From NCBI GenBank assembly GCA_964588695.1, contig CAZPQK010000006.1, forward strand, positions 62,001 to 126,000: a stretch of 64,000 bases of DNA, in the 5' to 3' direction. The position numbers and the translations under genes were made by a program. Numbering within the stretch: position 1 is the stretch's first letter; every line of letters begins with the position of its first letter. The stretch is from CAZPQK01 sp964588695 (GTDB lineage Bacteria; Krumholzibacteriota; Krumholzibacteriia; WVZY01; JAKEHA01). The notes beneath the pieces were generated by a model that was not told the origin of the DNA, ran no database searches, and saw only the letters and a list, made by a program, of their open reading frames with translations. Positions 1 through 8,512 of the stretch are shown here, piece after piece.

Positions 1-1
1 C

Positions 2-1987
2 TTCCCTTACTTCGCCCAGGATGAAAGTTTCATCGACCGCTTTCATCGCGAAGCCAAAGCGGCCGCGGGCATTCAGCACGAAAACATTGTAAACATTCAC
101 GACTTCGGCGAAAGCGGCGGGTCGTACTACATCGTCATGGATTTCTATGCGGGTCGTTCGGTGGAAGAGTTGCTCGCCGACAACGGTCGATTGCCGCTGG
201 ACATCGCAATTCTTGTGCTGCTTGAAGTTTGCTACGGGCTGGAGTCTGCGCATGCCCGCGGCATTGTTCACCGCGACATCAAACCGGCGAACATCATATT
301 TACCAACAGTGGCGGCGTTAAGATTGCCGACTTTGGTTTGGCCAAGAAGGACGACCAGGTATCGCACATTACCGAGCAAGGCAAGGTGTTGGGTACGCCC
401 GCGTACATGTCACCCGAACAAGCCGCCGGTGATGTGGTAACGTCGCAGTCCGATATTTTCTCGCTCGGAGTCGTCGCCTACGAAATGTTGTGCAACCAAC
501 GACCGTTTCAGGGCAAAACCTTCTCCGAAGTCATCGAAAAGATTCAGACCAAAGACCCGGGTCCAATGGCGGAACTCAATCCGCTGGTTAGCGAATTCGA
601 ATCGATTGTTCGAAAGATGCTGGCCAAAGATGCGACCGATCGTTACAACTCCATCGCCGATGCGATCGCCGATCTGGAAGCCGTTATGCAGCAGTTCGGG
701 ATGGCGCGTGATCGCCGTTTGTTGCGCTCGTACATTCGCGACTCCGAGGGTTACAACAACGCGTTCACCGAAAACGTAGTGTTGCGATGCATGTCTCAGG
801 GGATCAGACTTAGCAAACGTGGGCCGAAGTTTCGCGACGCCGCAATGCTGGAATTCGCACGGGTGCTGTTTCTGGACCCCGACAACGAAACCGCCGTGCA
901 GCATGTCGAAAAACTGCACGCCGACATTGCGCGCGAACGCGAAGCCGCCCGTAAGCCCGCCGTTACGCCGCGAACGGCCAGCAAGTCGAAGCCGCGTAAG
1001 AAGCAGCGCGACGGCATGGAAGTAGTCGCGGGCTCAAACAAGCGTGGGCATCGTGGCTGGATTCGTCGCATGGCCAGTGCGGTGCCGCTGGCTGCGTTGA
1101 TCGCTGGCTTTGCTTTTGTCGGCGGCGGTGATGGCTGGAACATGCCTGGAATTGGCGAGAAGGCCAACACGACACCTCCCAGTTTAATCGCGCCCAAAAC
1201 AATGCGCGCCACCTCCGGCGAAACGCTGAATTTTCAGTTAGAGGCTGCCGATCCGGACGGCGACCGTGTCAGCATTAGTGGTAAAGGCCTGCCCAAGGGT
1301 GCGTCGGTTTCTACGACCGGCGCGTTCAGTTGGAAGGTCGACCGGCGGCAGACAGGCACGCACGAACTTCGCTTTGTCGCGAGCGACGGCGAGCACAAGA
1401 CCACAGCCGTCACTAAAATCGCGGTGGTTAATCCCGTTCGACGCGCTTTTTCGTTTTCGATGTCGGATCTCGTTCGGGTTCACGTCGGTGGGCAAGTGTC
1501 AGAGGCTCTAAGCGCGACCAGCTCAACCGGAAAACCGATCACCTATGTCCTTGACCGCGGCCCGCACGGGATGCGAATCGACGGAAGTACCTTGCATTGG
1601 TCGGCGGCCTCGGCGGTTCCCGGAACGTATCGGGTGACCGTCACCGCCAGCGATGGTGCCAGGTCCAAGTCGATCGACATGGATGTCGTCGTGCTTCCCG
1701 GGCGCTCTCATAACACCGAAGTCGACGCGACTCCGGCGCCGGCGGCGCCACGGCTGGGCCGGCTGTCGGTATACTTTCTGGAGGGCAGCGGGGATATTCT
1801 GTTGGACGGCGAGCCTATCGGTCGCAAGCCTCCGTTTACGGGATTGCCGATTACCGCCGGTCGCCATCAAGTTACCTGTCGTATCGGCAATGAATCGCCG
1901 CGCACCGTCGCCATTAACGTCAAGGAAGGCGCCCACGTTGTGGTGGAATACCAACCTGGGCTTAAGCCTGTGGTTCTGTACGAGTAG
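2..1987 (+). CDS. Ser/Thr protein kinase with Ig-like and PEGA ectodomain (5' partial)
   Basis: The reading frame is open from base 2, upstream of the first ATG (137), and encodes kinase N-lobe sequence there (FHREAKAAAGIQHENIVNI, the alphaC region), so the gene starts outside the window and the P-loop and VAIK lysine are not seen. Catalytic loop HRDIKPAN lies at 269-292, followed by DFG and the GTPAYMSPEQ activation-segment end: an active PknB-type Hanks kinase. A basic linker and one membrane helix (about 1075-1130) follow. The outside part has two Ig/cadherin-like repeats of the He_PIG type (about 1180-1690, each ending in a V-x-ASDG motif) and a C-terminal PEGA-like domain (about 1755-1970, ILLDGEPIGRKPP). 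Inference: a membrane receptor kinase whose ectodomain binds wall or surface polymer. It ends just before the promoter of the next gene. Confidence 0.92.
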   Translation, partial: FPYFAQDESFIDRFHREAKAAAGIQHENIVNIHDFGESGGSYYIVMDFYAGRSVEELLADNGRLPLDIAILVLLEVCYGLESAHARGIVHRDIKPANIIFTNSGGVKIADFGLAKKDDQVSHITEQGKVLGTPAYMSPEQAAGDVVTSQSDIFSLGVVAYEMLCNQRPFQGKTFSEVIEKIQTKDPGPMAELNPLVSEFESIVRKMLAKDATDRYNSIADAIADLEAVMQQFGMARDRRLLRSYIRDSEGYNNAFTENVVLRCMSQGIRLSKRGPKFRDAAMLEFARVLFLDPDNETAVQHVEKLHADIAREREAARKPAVTPRTASKSKPRKKQRDGMEVVAGSNKRGHRGWIRRMASAVPLAALIAGFAFVGGGDGWNMPGIGEKANTTPPSLIAPKTMRATSGETLNFQLEAADPDGDRVSISGKGLPKGASVSTTGAFSWKVDRRQTGTHELRFVASDGEHKTTAVTKIAVVNPVRRAFSFSMSDLVRVHVGGQVSEALSATSSTGKPITYVLDRGPHGMRIDGSTLHWSAASAVPGTYRVTVTASDGARSKSIDMDVVVLPGRSHNTEVDATPAPAAPRLGRLSVYFLEGSGDILLDGEPIGRKPPFTGLPITAGRHQVTCRIGNESPRTVAINVKEGAHVVVEYQPGLKPVVLYE

Positions 1988-1999
1988 TTTCCGCTCGAC

Positions 2000-2027
2000 T
2001 TGACATCAACGCCGCCTTGGCTATAAT
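2000..2027 (+). promoter_or_regulatory. sigma70-type promoter of lipoprotein gene
   Basis: A perfect -35 TTGACA (2000-2005) and perfect -10 TATAAT (2022-2027) are separated by 16 bases. The expected start point near 2034 lies just before the AAGGTAGG ribosome site (2043-2050) and the ATG at 2055, giving a leader of about 20 bases. Confidence 0.85.
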
Positions 2028-2054
2028 TCGGTGTCGTATAACAAGGTAGGCATT

Positions 2055-2918
2055 ATGAGCGTTTCTCGCGCGTTACTGGTGGCCATGGTAGTGGCCCTCG
2101 TCGCCGGTTGCAGCGGCGGTGATTCCGAAACCTCGGAGTCCGCAAGCAAATCCAAAAATACCGAAGCAGTCACCGCTGACACCGAAAATCTCCGACCCTC
2201 GTTAGCGTCCATTCCGCTAGATCAGGCTCCGTTCCAGGAGCAATTCAAAGCGGCGGGTTACCAGATCACCTGGTTTTGCCGATTTCCGGTTCAGGTGCCC
2301 GAAGCCAAAGGCGGGGCGTTGGTTTATCGCGGCGGTGATGGTGGCGGTGTAATGATTGTGCTGGATCGGCCCCACGGATACGAGCCCTCGTGGCACTGGT
2401 ACTTTAAGGATCAGGCGCCTGATTCCGTCTTGGCGTTAGAGCTAAACGACGACGGTCTATGGGATGTCCGGGTTTTTATGGGCGACCGACACGTCGACCT
2501 GTTGCAGGACGACACGTTTACTCTTACTGCGGCAGCCCGCGAAGATCAAATTGCCCTGAATGGCGAAGTCGCCGCGGGCACCCTGCCGACTAACCCAACC
2601 TGGATGGCTCTCGACGGAAACGAATTTACCGACTGGCGCTGCCCGCTGTCGGCCGATCCCTTTGTCGAAGTTCACGCGCCAATTGGCACATCTAAGGGTG
2701 TTCTAAGCGTTCGCGCCGGTGTGTCCGAGCGCCCGCGCGAGTTGGTTGTCGCTGTCGACGGGAACGTGGTTAAGTCAGTTGTCCTGGAAGACACCGCGGA
2801 CGAGCAACTCGTCCAATTGCAAAGTCCACCAGCTGCGGGAAGCACCATTCGAGTTTCCGTGAAGTCGACATTCGCCGATACCGACACGGTCAGCATCGCC
2901 GAGCTGGGATTGCAGTAA
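2055..2918 (+). CDS. lipoprotein of unknown function
   Basis: The 287-residue product starts with a classic lipoprotein signal peptide ending in the lipobox VAGC, followed by an acidic Ser-rich linker (GGDSETSESASKSKN), so it is probably anchored in a membrane facing the periplasm. The start at 2055 is chosen over the ATG at 2031 because it gives the proper n-region and sits behind AAGGTAGG; the ATG at 2031 lies at or before the expected transcription start. The mature part has no motif I recognise; it is rich in beta-type sequence with two apparent halves (about residues 70-190 and 200-287). It is monocistronic: own perfect promoter upstream and a bidirectional terminator at 2938-2969 downstream. 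Confidence 0.85.
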   Translation: MSVSRALLVAMVVALVAGCSGGDSETSESASKSKNTEAVTADTENLRPSLASIPLDQAPFQEQFKAAGYQITWFCRFPVQVPEAKGGALVYRGGDGGGVMIVLDRPHGYEPSWHWYFKDQAPDSVLALELNDDGLWDVRVFMGDRHVDLLQDDTFTLTAAAREDQIALNGEVAAGTLPTNPTWMALDGNEFTDWRCPLSADPFVEVHAPIGTSKGVLSVRAGVSERPRELVVAVDGNVVKSVVLEDTADEQLVQLQSPPAAGSTIRVSVKSTFADTDTVSIAELGLQ

Positions 2919-2937
2919 TCCGCACGTCTTAGTACTC

Positions 2938-2969
2938 AAAAAAAGGTCGCCCGAAGGCGACCCTTTTTT
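2938..2969. terminator. bidirectional intrinsic terminator
   Basis: A 7-bp stem GGTCGCC/GGCGACC (2945-2951 with 2956-2962) around loop CGAA is flanked by an A-run on the left and a T-run (2964-2969) on the right. It lies between the convergent lipoprotein and HD-GYP genes and can stop transcription both ways. Confidence 0.9.
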
Positions 2970-2988
2970 GGTCGTGTAATTGATCACG

Positions 2989-4518
2989 TCAGGTCGTGGT
3001 GGCGTGAAGCTCGCGCGAGTCCGGCGCAAGTTCGGCCAGCACCGTCAAAAACGCATCGGCCACTCGCGGGTCCAGCTTAACCCCTCGCACGCGTTCGACT
3101 TCGGCAACAGCTTCCTGGTGAGTTCGTGCCTTGCGATAGGCGCGGTCGGAAGTCATCGCGTCGTACATGTCGGCGGCGGCAACGATTCGCGAAATAAGCG
3201 GAATTTCTTCGCCCCGTAAACCATCCGGGTACCCCGAACCATCCCAAGCTTCGTGGTGGTGTCGAATCAACGGAACGATGGGGTGCATTTCTCCCAGCAT
3301 TTCGATCATCGATGCGCCCAATTGAACGTGGTTACGCACCCGCTCCATCTCTTCTTCGGTCAGCTTGCCCGGTCGGTTCAGTAGGTCGTCGGGTACGCCG
3401 ATCTTACCGATGTCGTGCAGCATCGCGGCCAGGTATAACTGATGGCGTTCTTTGTTGCTTAAACCCAGTTTGTCCGCGATGAGCAGCGAATAGCGGCTAA
3501 CCCGCACGGAGTGACCACTGGTGTACTGGTCCTTTGCCTGAATGGTTCGAACCAGCGTTTCCACGGTGTTGTAGAACAGGCTTCGGAGGTCGTCGTACAG
3601 ACCGGAGTTGTCGACGGCGACGCTGGCTTTCAGCGCGATAGCCGACAGAAGTGCCAGCCCCTGTCGGTCGAAGGCGTTCTGTTGCGGCGAGTCGACATAA
3701 ATGATGCCGAGCGCTTTGCCGCGGTTGATCATCGGCGCGCACATTGCGCTGCGCACTTTGTTGTCGACGATGCTACGCGAGTGCTGGAACCGCTCGTCAA
3801 CCAGAGCATCGCTGGAAATGATTGAGCTTTGCTGACGTACGGCAGTTTGTAAAATCGTCTGGCTGACCACGACTTCGCCGTCGTTTTCAAGGTCTTCTTT
3901 GGGCGAACGCGCGTGAAGCTCCAGATTGCCGGTGTCGCGCTGAATCATGAAAATGTATCCGCGGGTTGCCGACACGTTCTGCATGATCAGTTCCAGAATG
4001 CCGTCCAACATCTGGCCGCGGTCTTCGATGTTCCGTAACTTGCGGTCGGCTTTGTACAGCACTTGCAGCGCGTGGGTATTGTTCTGGTCGATATGGTCGC
4101 CGAGAAAAGCGTCCACACCCATAGCCTCTGCGGAGCTCGAGTAGGTGAGAGCGTTGTCGGCCTTGGGCTGCGCGTCTACCGATACCGTGAATTGCATGGG
4201 CATGTGCGCCAGATCAAGCGGCGCGCGCGATGCTTCCACAATGATCCCGACGTTAGCAATGATGAGTTCGTCGCCGGGGCTGATTTTTTCGCGCTCAATC
4301 TTGAGCCCGTTCAAGTATGTTCCGTTGGTACTGCCTTTGTCGGCGACGTAGTACGTGCCGTTGGCGGCCGAAATCTCGCAATGGAATCGGGAAACCGCTG
4401 TGTGATCCAGAGCGATCCGGTTCTCGGGATCGCGTCCGATCGTTATGGGCAGATTTGCATGGTCGAGTGAGACGATGCGGCCCTTCGACGGACCCGATAT
4501 GACGCGTAAATGGAGCAT
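2989..4518 (-). CDS. FHA-GAF-HD-GYP signalling protein (predicted c-di-GMP phosphodiesterase)
   Basis: The 509-residue soluble protein has three parts. Residues 1-100 form an FHA phosphopeptide-binding domain (GRDPENRI, SRFHCEI, GSTNGTYLNG). Residues about 150-310 form a GAF sensor domain. Residues about 325-490 form an HD-GYP domain with HSVRVSRYS, MLHDIGKIGVP, the HHH cluster and DGSGYPDGL, i.e. the HD metal ligands and the GYP triad known from cyclic-di-GMP phosphodiesterases. Inference: phosphorylated Ser/Thr partners, perhaps substrates of the kinase at the left end of the window, recruit this enzyme and couple Hanks-kinase signalling to second-messenger turnover. Start ATG has AAGGA about 12 bases upstream. 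No membrane segment. Confidence 0.92.
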   Translation of the reverse strand: MLHLRVISGPSKGRIVSLDHANLPITIGRDPENRIALDHTAVSRFHCEISAANGTYYVADKGSTNGTYLNGLKIEREKISPGDELIIANVGIIVEASRAPLDLAHMPMQFTVSVDAQPKADNALTYSSSAEAMGVDAFLGDHIDQNNTHALQVLYKADRKLRNIEDRGQMLDGILELIMQNVSATRGYIFMIQRDTGNLELHARSPKEDLENDGEVVVSQTILQTAVRQQSSIISSDALVDERFQHSRSIVDNKVRSAMCAPMINRGKALGIIYVDSPQQNAFDRQGLALLSAIALKASVAVDNSGLYDDLRSLFYNTVETLVRTIQAKDQYTSGHSVRVSRYSLLIADKLGLSNKERHQLYLAAMLHDIGKIGVPDDLLNRPGKLTEEEMERVRNHVQLGASMIEMLGEMHPIVPLIRHHHEAWDGSGYPDGLRGEEIPLISRIVAAADMYDAMTSDRAYRKARTHQEAVAEVERVRGVKLDPRVADAFLTVLAELAPDSRELHATTT

Positions 4519-4692
4519 GATGTAGCCTGTTCCTTGGCGGTTCCTTTAATGGGGTAATTCACCTGGCGACGGTGGGAAAAAGAAGCAAGAATCAGGTCAA
4601 AATAGGGCAGGATGGGGAATAGGTCCGCCGCGACGGGCAATCTCGCTGGGTCGCGCCGGATTGCACCGGAAGTTAATACCGGTGAGGAAACT

Positions 4693-6459
4693 TTAGCCGA
4701 CCGAGTGCGCGCGCGCGTTTTCTTTGGCCAGGTGTGTCGTCGGAATCTTCATCCCAATCATGTCCCACGGAAGCACCTCGTCAGTGCTGCGAGCGCGCAA
4801 CGCGTACCAATCCGGATCCACACCGCACTCCTGGAACACTTCGTTCCATTTGTCGATACTGAACGACTCCATCCATGCGTCCATACGCATGCCCATTTCC
4901 CGTGCTTTCAGCAGGGTGTCGGCCAGCCTGCGGTCGCCGCGCGAGAAAACGGATTCCAGGTAACTGACGTCGACGTCGTGAAACTTCAGGCGAATGTGTC
5001 CCGATGGTTTAAACGAGCGAATGTACTTTTGCTTAGCGATCAGTTCCTCACGAGTGTCCATCGCCTCCCACTGGAACGGAGTATGCGGCTTGGGTATGTG
5101 GGACGAAATCGAGCAGTTGATTTGCGCTCGCTTACCGGCAATTTTCTGGCGGAGGGCGCTAGCCTGGTTGGCAAGGTCTACGATACCCTTTAAGTCTTCA
5201 TTGGTTTCGGTTGGCGCACCGATCAGGAAGTAGAACTTGATCAAACGATAGCCAGCCTCGAACGCTGCAGCGCACCCGTCCATCAGATGTTCGTTTTTGA
5301 TGGGTTTGCGAATGACCTGGCGCAGGCGGTCGGTGGCAACTTCGGGGGCCATGGTCATTCCCGACTTGCGCACCGTGCTGGTCAGCCCGGGTAACTTCTT
5401 CAGGCCTGGTCCCACGCGAAGCGACGGCAACGACACATTCACTCGGCGATGCGCAAAGCGATCGTTAATTGCTTGCAGCATGTCAGTAATGCCAGGGTAA
5501 TCGGCGGTGGACAAACTGGTCAGGCTGATTTCGTCGTAACCGGTTTCGCGATACGTCATCTCCGCCAACTCCAACACCTTTTCGATGGAGCGCATCTTTA
5601 GCGGGCGATAGTGTTGAACCGCCTGACAAAACCGACACTGGTTGGGGCAACCGCGCATGATCTCGACGTTGATACGATCGTGAATGACTTCAATGTTGGG
5701 AATCACAGGCTTGCTGGGGAAGGGCGCGTTTTCCAGGTCGAAGACTGTGGTCTTAGGAATGTGAGGGCGCGCGGGTAGTTGGTTGTTTATAGAAGCGACG
5801 GTACCGTCCGGGTTGTAGGAAATGTGGTACAGAGACGGTACGTACATACCGGGAATCTCGGCCAGACGCTTGTGTAACTCCGCTCGCGGCGCGCCGCTCC
5901 GCTTCCACGACTTGATAAGGTCCATCGTGTCATAGAGGACGTTTTCAACGTCGCCCACCAGGATTGCGTCAAAGAATGGCGCGATCGGTTCCATAGCCAG
6001 GGTTATCGAGCCGCCGCCCAGTACCACCGGGTCGCTTAGCGATCGGTCTTCGGTTAAGACCGGAATGTGCGACATTTCTAACATATTCAGCGTGTTGGTA
6101 AAGCACAGTTCGTACTGCATGGAAAAACCAATCACGTCGAACTGGTTTAGCGGTGTATGAGTTTCCAGGGTGAACGTTGGCAGGTCGCGTTTGCGCATTT
6201 CGTCTTCCATGTCCATCCATGGAGCAAATGCGCGTTCGGCGACGATGTCGTCGCGCTGGTTGAGCATGTGGTAGAGAATTTTCAGTCCCAGATGTGACAT
6301 CCCAATGCTGTAAGTATCGGGAAACGCGAGTGCCACCTTGAGGTCCACAGACGCGTGGTCCTTGACGATAATATTGCGTTCGCCGCCAGCATACTGGCCA
6401 GGCTTGCTTACCCGCGGCAGAACTTCGTCATAGAGGATGGATTTCAGCGAACGAGACAA
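4693..6459 (-). CDS. B12-binding-type radical SAM protein (TIGR03960-like)
   Basis: The 588-residue product has an N-terminal cobalamin-binding-like domain (residues about 1-200, including FPDTYSIGMSHLGLKIL) and a radical SAM domain with the cluster motif MRGCPNQCRFCQA (C-x3-C-x2-C) near residue 270. It resembles the widespread TIGR03960 family, whose reaction is not firmly known; members often sit beside a DUF2344/TIGR03936 partner, absent here. The start codon is TTG (6457-6459) behind GGAG with 7-base spacing, which also explains the absence of an ATG. The promoter lies at 6512-6540. The ending leaves a 174-base gap before the HD-GYP gene start (4519-4692) in which I see no gene. Confidence 0.9.
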   Translation of the reverse strand: MSRSLKSILYDEVLPRVSKPGQYAGGERNIIVKDHASVDLKVALAFPDTYSIGMSHLGLKILYHMLNQRDDIVAERAFAPWMDMEDEMRKRDLPTFTLETHTPLNQFDVIGFSMQYELCFTNTLNMLEMSHIPVLTEDRSLSDPVVLGGGSITLAMEPIAPFFDAILVGDVENVLYDTMDLIKSWKRSGAPRAELHKRLAEIPGMYVPSLYHISYNPDGTVASINNQLPARPHIPKTTVFDLENAPFPSKPVIPNIEVIHDRINVEIMRGCPNQCRFCQAVQHYRPLKMRSIEKVLELAEMTYRETGYDEISLTSLSTADYPGITDMLQAINDRFAHRRVNVSLPSLRVGPGLKKLPGLTSTVRKSGMTMAPEVATDRLRQVIRKPIKNEHLMDGCAAAFEAGYRLIKFYFLIGAPTETNEDLKGIVDLANQASALRQKIAGKRAQINCSISSHIPKPHTPFQWEAMDTREELIAKQKYIRSFKPSGHIRLKFHDVDVSYLESVFSRGDRRLADTLLKAREMGMRMDAWMESFSIDKWNEVFQECGVDPDWYALRARSTDEVLPWDMIGMKIPTTHLAKENARAHSVG

Positions 6460-6511
6460 TATAATACTCCGGGGAAAACGGCTGCTCTGGCCAAACTACC
6501 AAACGCCTTGT

Positions 6512-6540
6512 ATTCTATGCGTTTCCGTCCCGATTGTCAC
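6512..6540 (-). promoter_or_regulatory. promoter of the radical SAM gene
   Basis: Reading the minus strand, -35 GTGACA (6535-6540) and -10 TAGAAT (6512-6517) are 17 bases apart, each one mismatch from consensus. It lies in the 98-base divergent gap next to fpg. Confidence 0.7.
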
Positions 6541-6557
6541 TAGCCCCGGTCGTTTTA

Positions 6558-7460
6558 ATGCCCGAACTGCCCGAAGTACAAACCGTCGCCGATTCGCTGG
6601 ATGCGTGCCTGCCACAGGCCCCGATTGTGCGCGCTCGGTTGCTGGCGAAGGACCTCTACCGACCCGGTAGTCGTTTGGTAAGAACGCTATGCGGACTTTA
6701 CGTGTCCGGAGTCGAGCGAGTAGGCAAGGCGGTGCGATTTCGACTCGTGAATCCTTCGGGGCGAGACGCTCCAGCGTGGGTTGTGCATTTGGGGATGTCG
6801 GGAAAGTTGTTGTGGTTTGATCCCGGCGGTTTGCCTGGAAGTCGCTCACCTGGTACCTCCACGCAGGGCGAAGCCATCGCCGCGATTTCGGCGGCGAAGG
6901 TTGGCACCAATCACGTTCATGGTTGCGTCGAGTTTGCCGACGGTAGCCGCTTGCTTTACCACGATCCGCGGCGGTTTGGATTCTTCTACATTGGCCCCGA
7001 AGATGGGCTACGCGCGACGTTAAACATTGGCCCCGATCCATTTGAGCTGCGTCCGGGCGAACTCGCCGACCGACTCATGGGGCGATCGGCACCAATTAAG
7101 TCGCTCCTGTTGAATCAAAAGTTGGTGTCGGGTTTGGGAAACATATATGTCGACGAACTTCTGTTTCGCGCCGGTATGCACCCGTTAACCGCAGGCGCGG
7201 TCGCGAGCGATAGTGCCCAGAAGATTTTGACTAAGTCGCGAGAGGTGTTGCGTGCGGCCATTCGTGCGGGTGGTACAACGTTTCGTGACTACCGACAGCC
7301 CGACGGCAACTCCGGGCGTTATCAACGCAAACTGTACGTTTATGATCGAGCAGATGAGCCGTGTCGGCGATGCCACACGCCCATCAAGCGCATCGTGCTG
7401 TCGGCGCGCAGTACCCACTTCTGCCCCACCTGCCAACCGCCAGTGCGACGTCGACGCTAA
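6558..7460 (+). CDS. mutM: formamidopyrimidine-DNA glycosylase
   Basis: The product (300 residues) removes 8-oxoguanine and formamidopyrimidines from DNA and nicks the abasic site. The start at 6558 is fixed by the protein itself: it must begin MPELPEVQT because the exposed Pro2 is the nucleophile and Glu3 is catalytic; the ATG at 6534 would bury it. Visible further are the Fpg core (LGMSGKL, the LVSGLGNIYVDE helix-two-turn-helix) and the C-terminal zinc finger with two CxxC pairs (CRRC and CPTC). No good ribosome site is seen before it. It is slightly longer than usual owing to an insertion around residues 90-110 (PGSRSPGTSTQGEAIA). Its stop overlaps that of the convergent permease gene by 4 bases. 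Confidence 0.96.
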   Translation: MPELPEVQTVADSLDACLPQAPIVRARLLAKDLYRPGSRLVRTLCGLYVSGVERVGKAVRFRLVNPSGRDAPAWVVHLGMSGKLLWFDPGGLPGSRSPGTSTQGEAIAAISAAKVGTNHVHGCVEFADGSRLLYHDPRRFGFFYIGPEDGLRATLNIGPDPFELRPGELADRLMGRSAPIKSLLLNQKLVSGLGNIYVDELLFRAGMHPLTAGAVASDSAQKILTKSREVLRAAIRAGGTTFRDYRQPDGNSGRYQRKLYVYDRADEPCRRCHTPIKRIVLSARSTHFCPTCQPPVRRRR

Positions 7461-8512
7461 AGCTGGGTAGGGGCGCGCGGATCGGTCGCGTCGCGAAGCC
7501 CCTCGCCAAGCAGGTTGTACGCGGTGACGGTGACGAAGATCGCCAAACCGGGAAACACCGCCAGCCACCACGCGATCTCGATATTGTCGCGACCCCATCG
7601 AAGAATCTCGCCCCATGTGGGTGTCGGTGGCTGGGCGCCGAGCCCCAGGAACGACAGCGCAGCTTCGATGAGAATCGCGCTGGCTACACCAAAGCTGACC
7701 GCCACCAGGACTGGCGCCAGGGCGTTGGGAAGGATGTGGCGCACAATAATCCTTATGTCGCCAACACCCAGTGCGCGCGCCGCGTCGGTAAATTCTTCTT
7801 CTTTGACACGAATGAACTCGGCGCGGGTGTAGCGTGCGATCGACGTCCACCGCGTAAGCCCGATAATGACCATGACGTTATAGGTTGATGGCGGCAGAAA
7901 AGCGATAACTGCCAGCACCAGGAACAAGAATGGAAAACAAATTACAACTTCGATGGCTCGAGAAATTACAATGTCTATCCAGCCGCCGTAGTAACCGGCC
8001 AGCGCACCCATAAACAGACCAATGATCAGTGCAATCCCCATCGCCACAATCCCAATCTTCAACGCTACCGCGGTGCCGTGCACAACTCGCGAAAACACGT
8101 CACGGCCGTTTGGATCGGTGCCCATCGGATGACGAAAGGTGGGCGGAGAAAGGCGTTCGTCTAGCCGATTTTCGCGCGGACCAAACTCGTTAAACGGAAG
8201 CACGATTCCGACGGTGGCGTCGGACCGATGTCGCTGAAAGTCGAACGTACGCAGTTCCCGGTAGTCCACAAACCAGCGAAACGGCGCCATGTCTGCTAGC
8301 GCCGGGTAATACGTTTTTCCCTGCCACTGCATAACGATAGGTTTTTCGTTCGCGATCAACGGTGCAAAGTAAGCAACCAGGATTAGCAAAACAATAACCA
8401 CTAGCCCGGTCATTCCCGCACGATCGCGTCGAAGTCGGCGCCACGACGCAGACCAGAAACTGCGCGATCGAGTACGATTGACCCGCGGAGTCCGATGTAG
8501 AAACTTCATCAT
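7457..8512 (-). CDS. peptide-type ABC transporter permease, OppC/YejE-like
   Basis: The 351-residue inner-membrane protein has the OppC N-terminal segment, the HPMGTDPNGRDVFSR motif that precedes the transmembrane core, and the EAA loop (ARALGVGDIRIIVRHILPNA). Between the first helix and that motif is an insertion of about 90 residues (IANEKPIVMQWQGKTYYPAL and beyond) of the kind found in YejE, pointing to a microcin C/peptide-type subfamily rather than DppC. It overlaps the upstream permease gene by 4 bases, so they are translationally coupled. No ATPase gene follows; the importer must use ATPases encoded elsewhere. Confidence 0.92.
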   Translation of the reverse strand: MMKFLHRTPRVNRTRSRSFWSASWRRLRRDRAGMTGLVVIVLLILVAYFAPLIANEKPIVMQWQGKTYYPALADMAPFRWFVDYRELRTFDFQRHRSDATVGIVLPFNEFGPRENRLDERLSPPTFRHPMGTDPNGRDVFSRVVHGTAVALKIGIVAMGIALIIGLFMGALAGYYGGWIDIVISRAIEVVICFPFLFLVLAVIAFLPPSTYNVMVIIGLTRWTSIARYTRAEFIRVKEEEFTDAARALGVGDIRIIVRHILPNALAPVLVAVSFGVASAILIEAALSFLGLGAQPPTPTWGEILRWGRDNIEIAWWLAVFPGLAIFVTVTAYNLLGEGLRDATDPRAPTQL

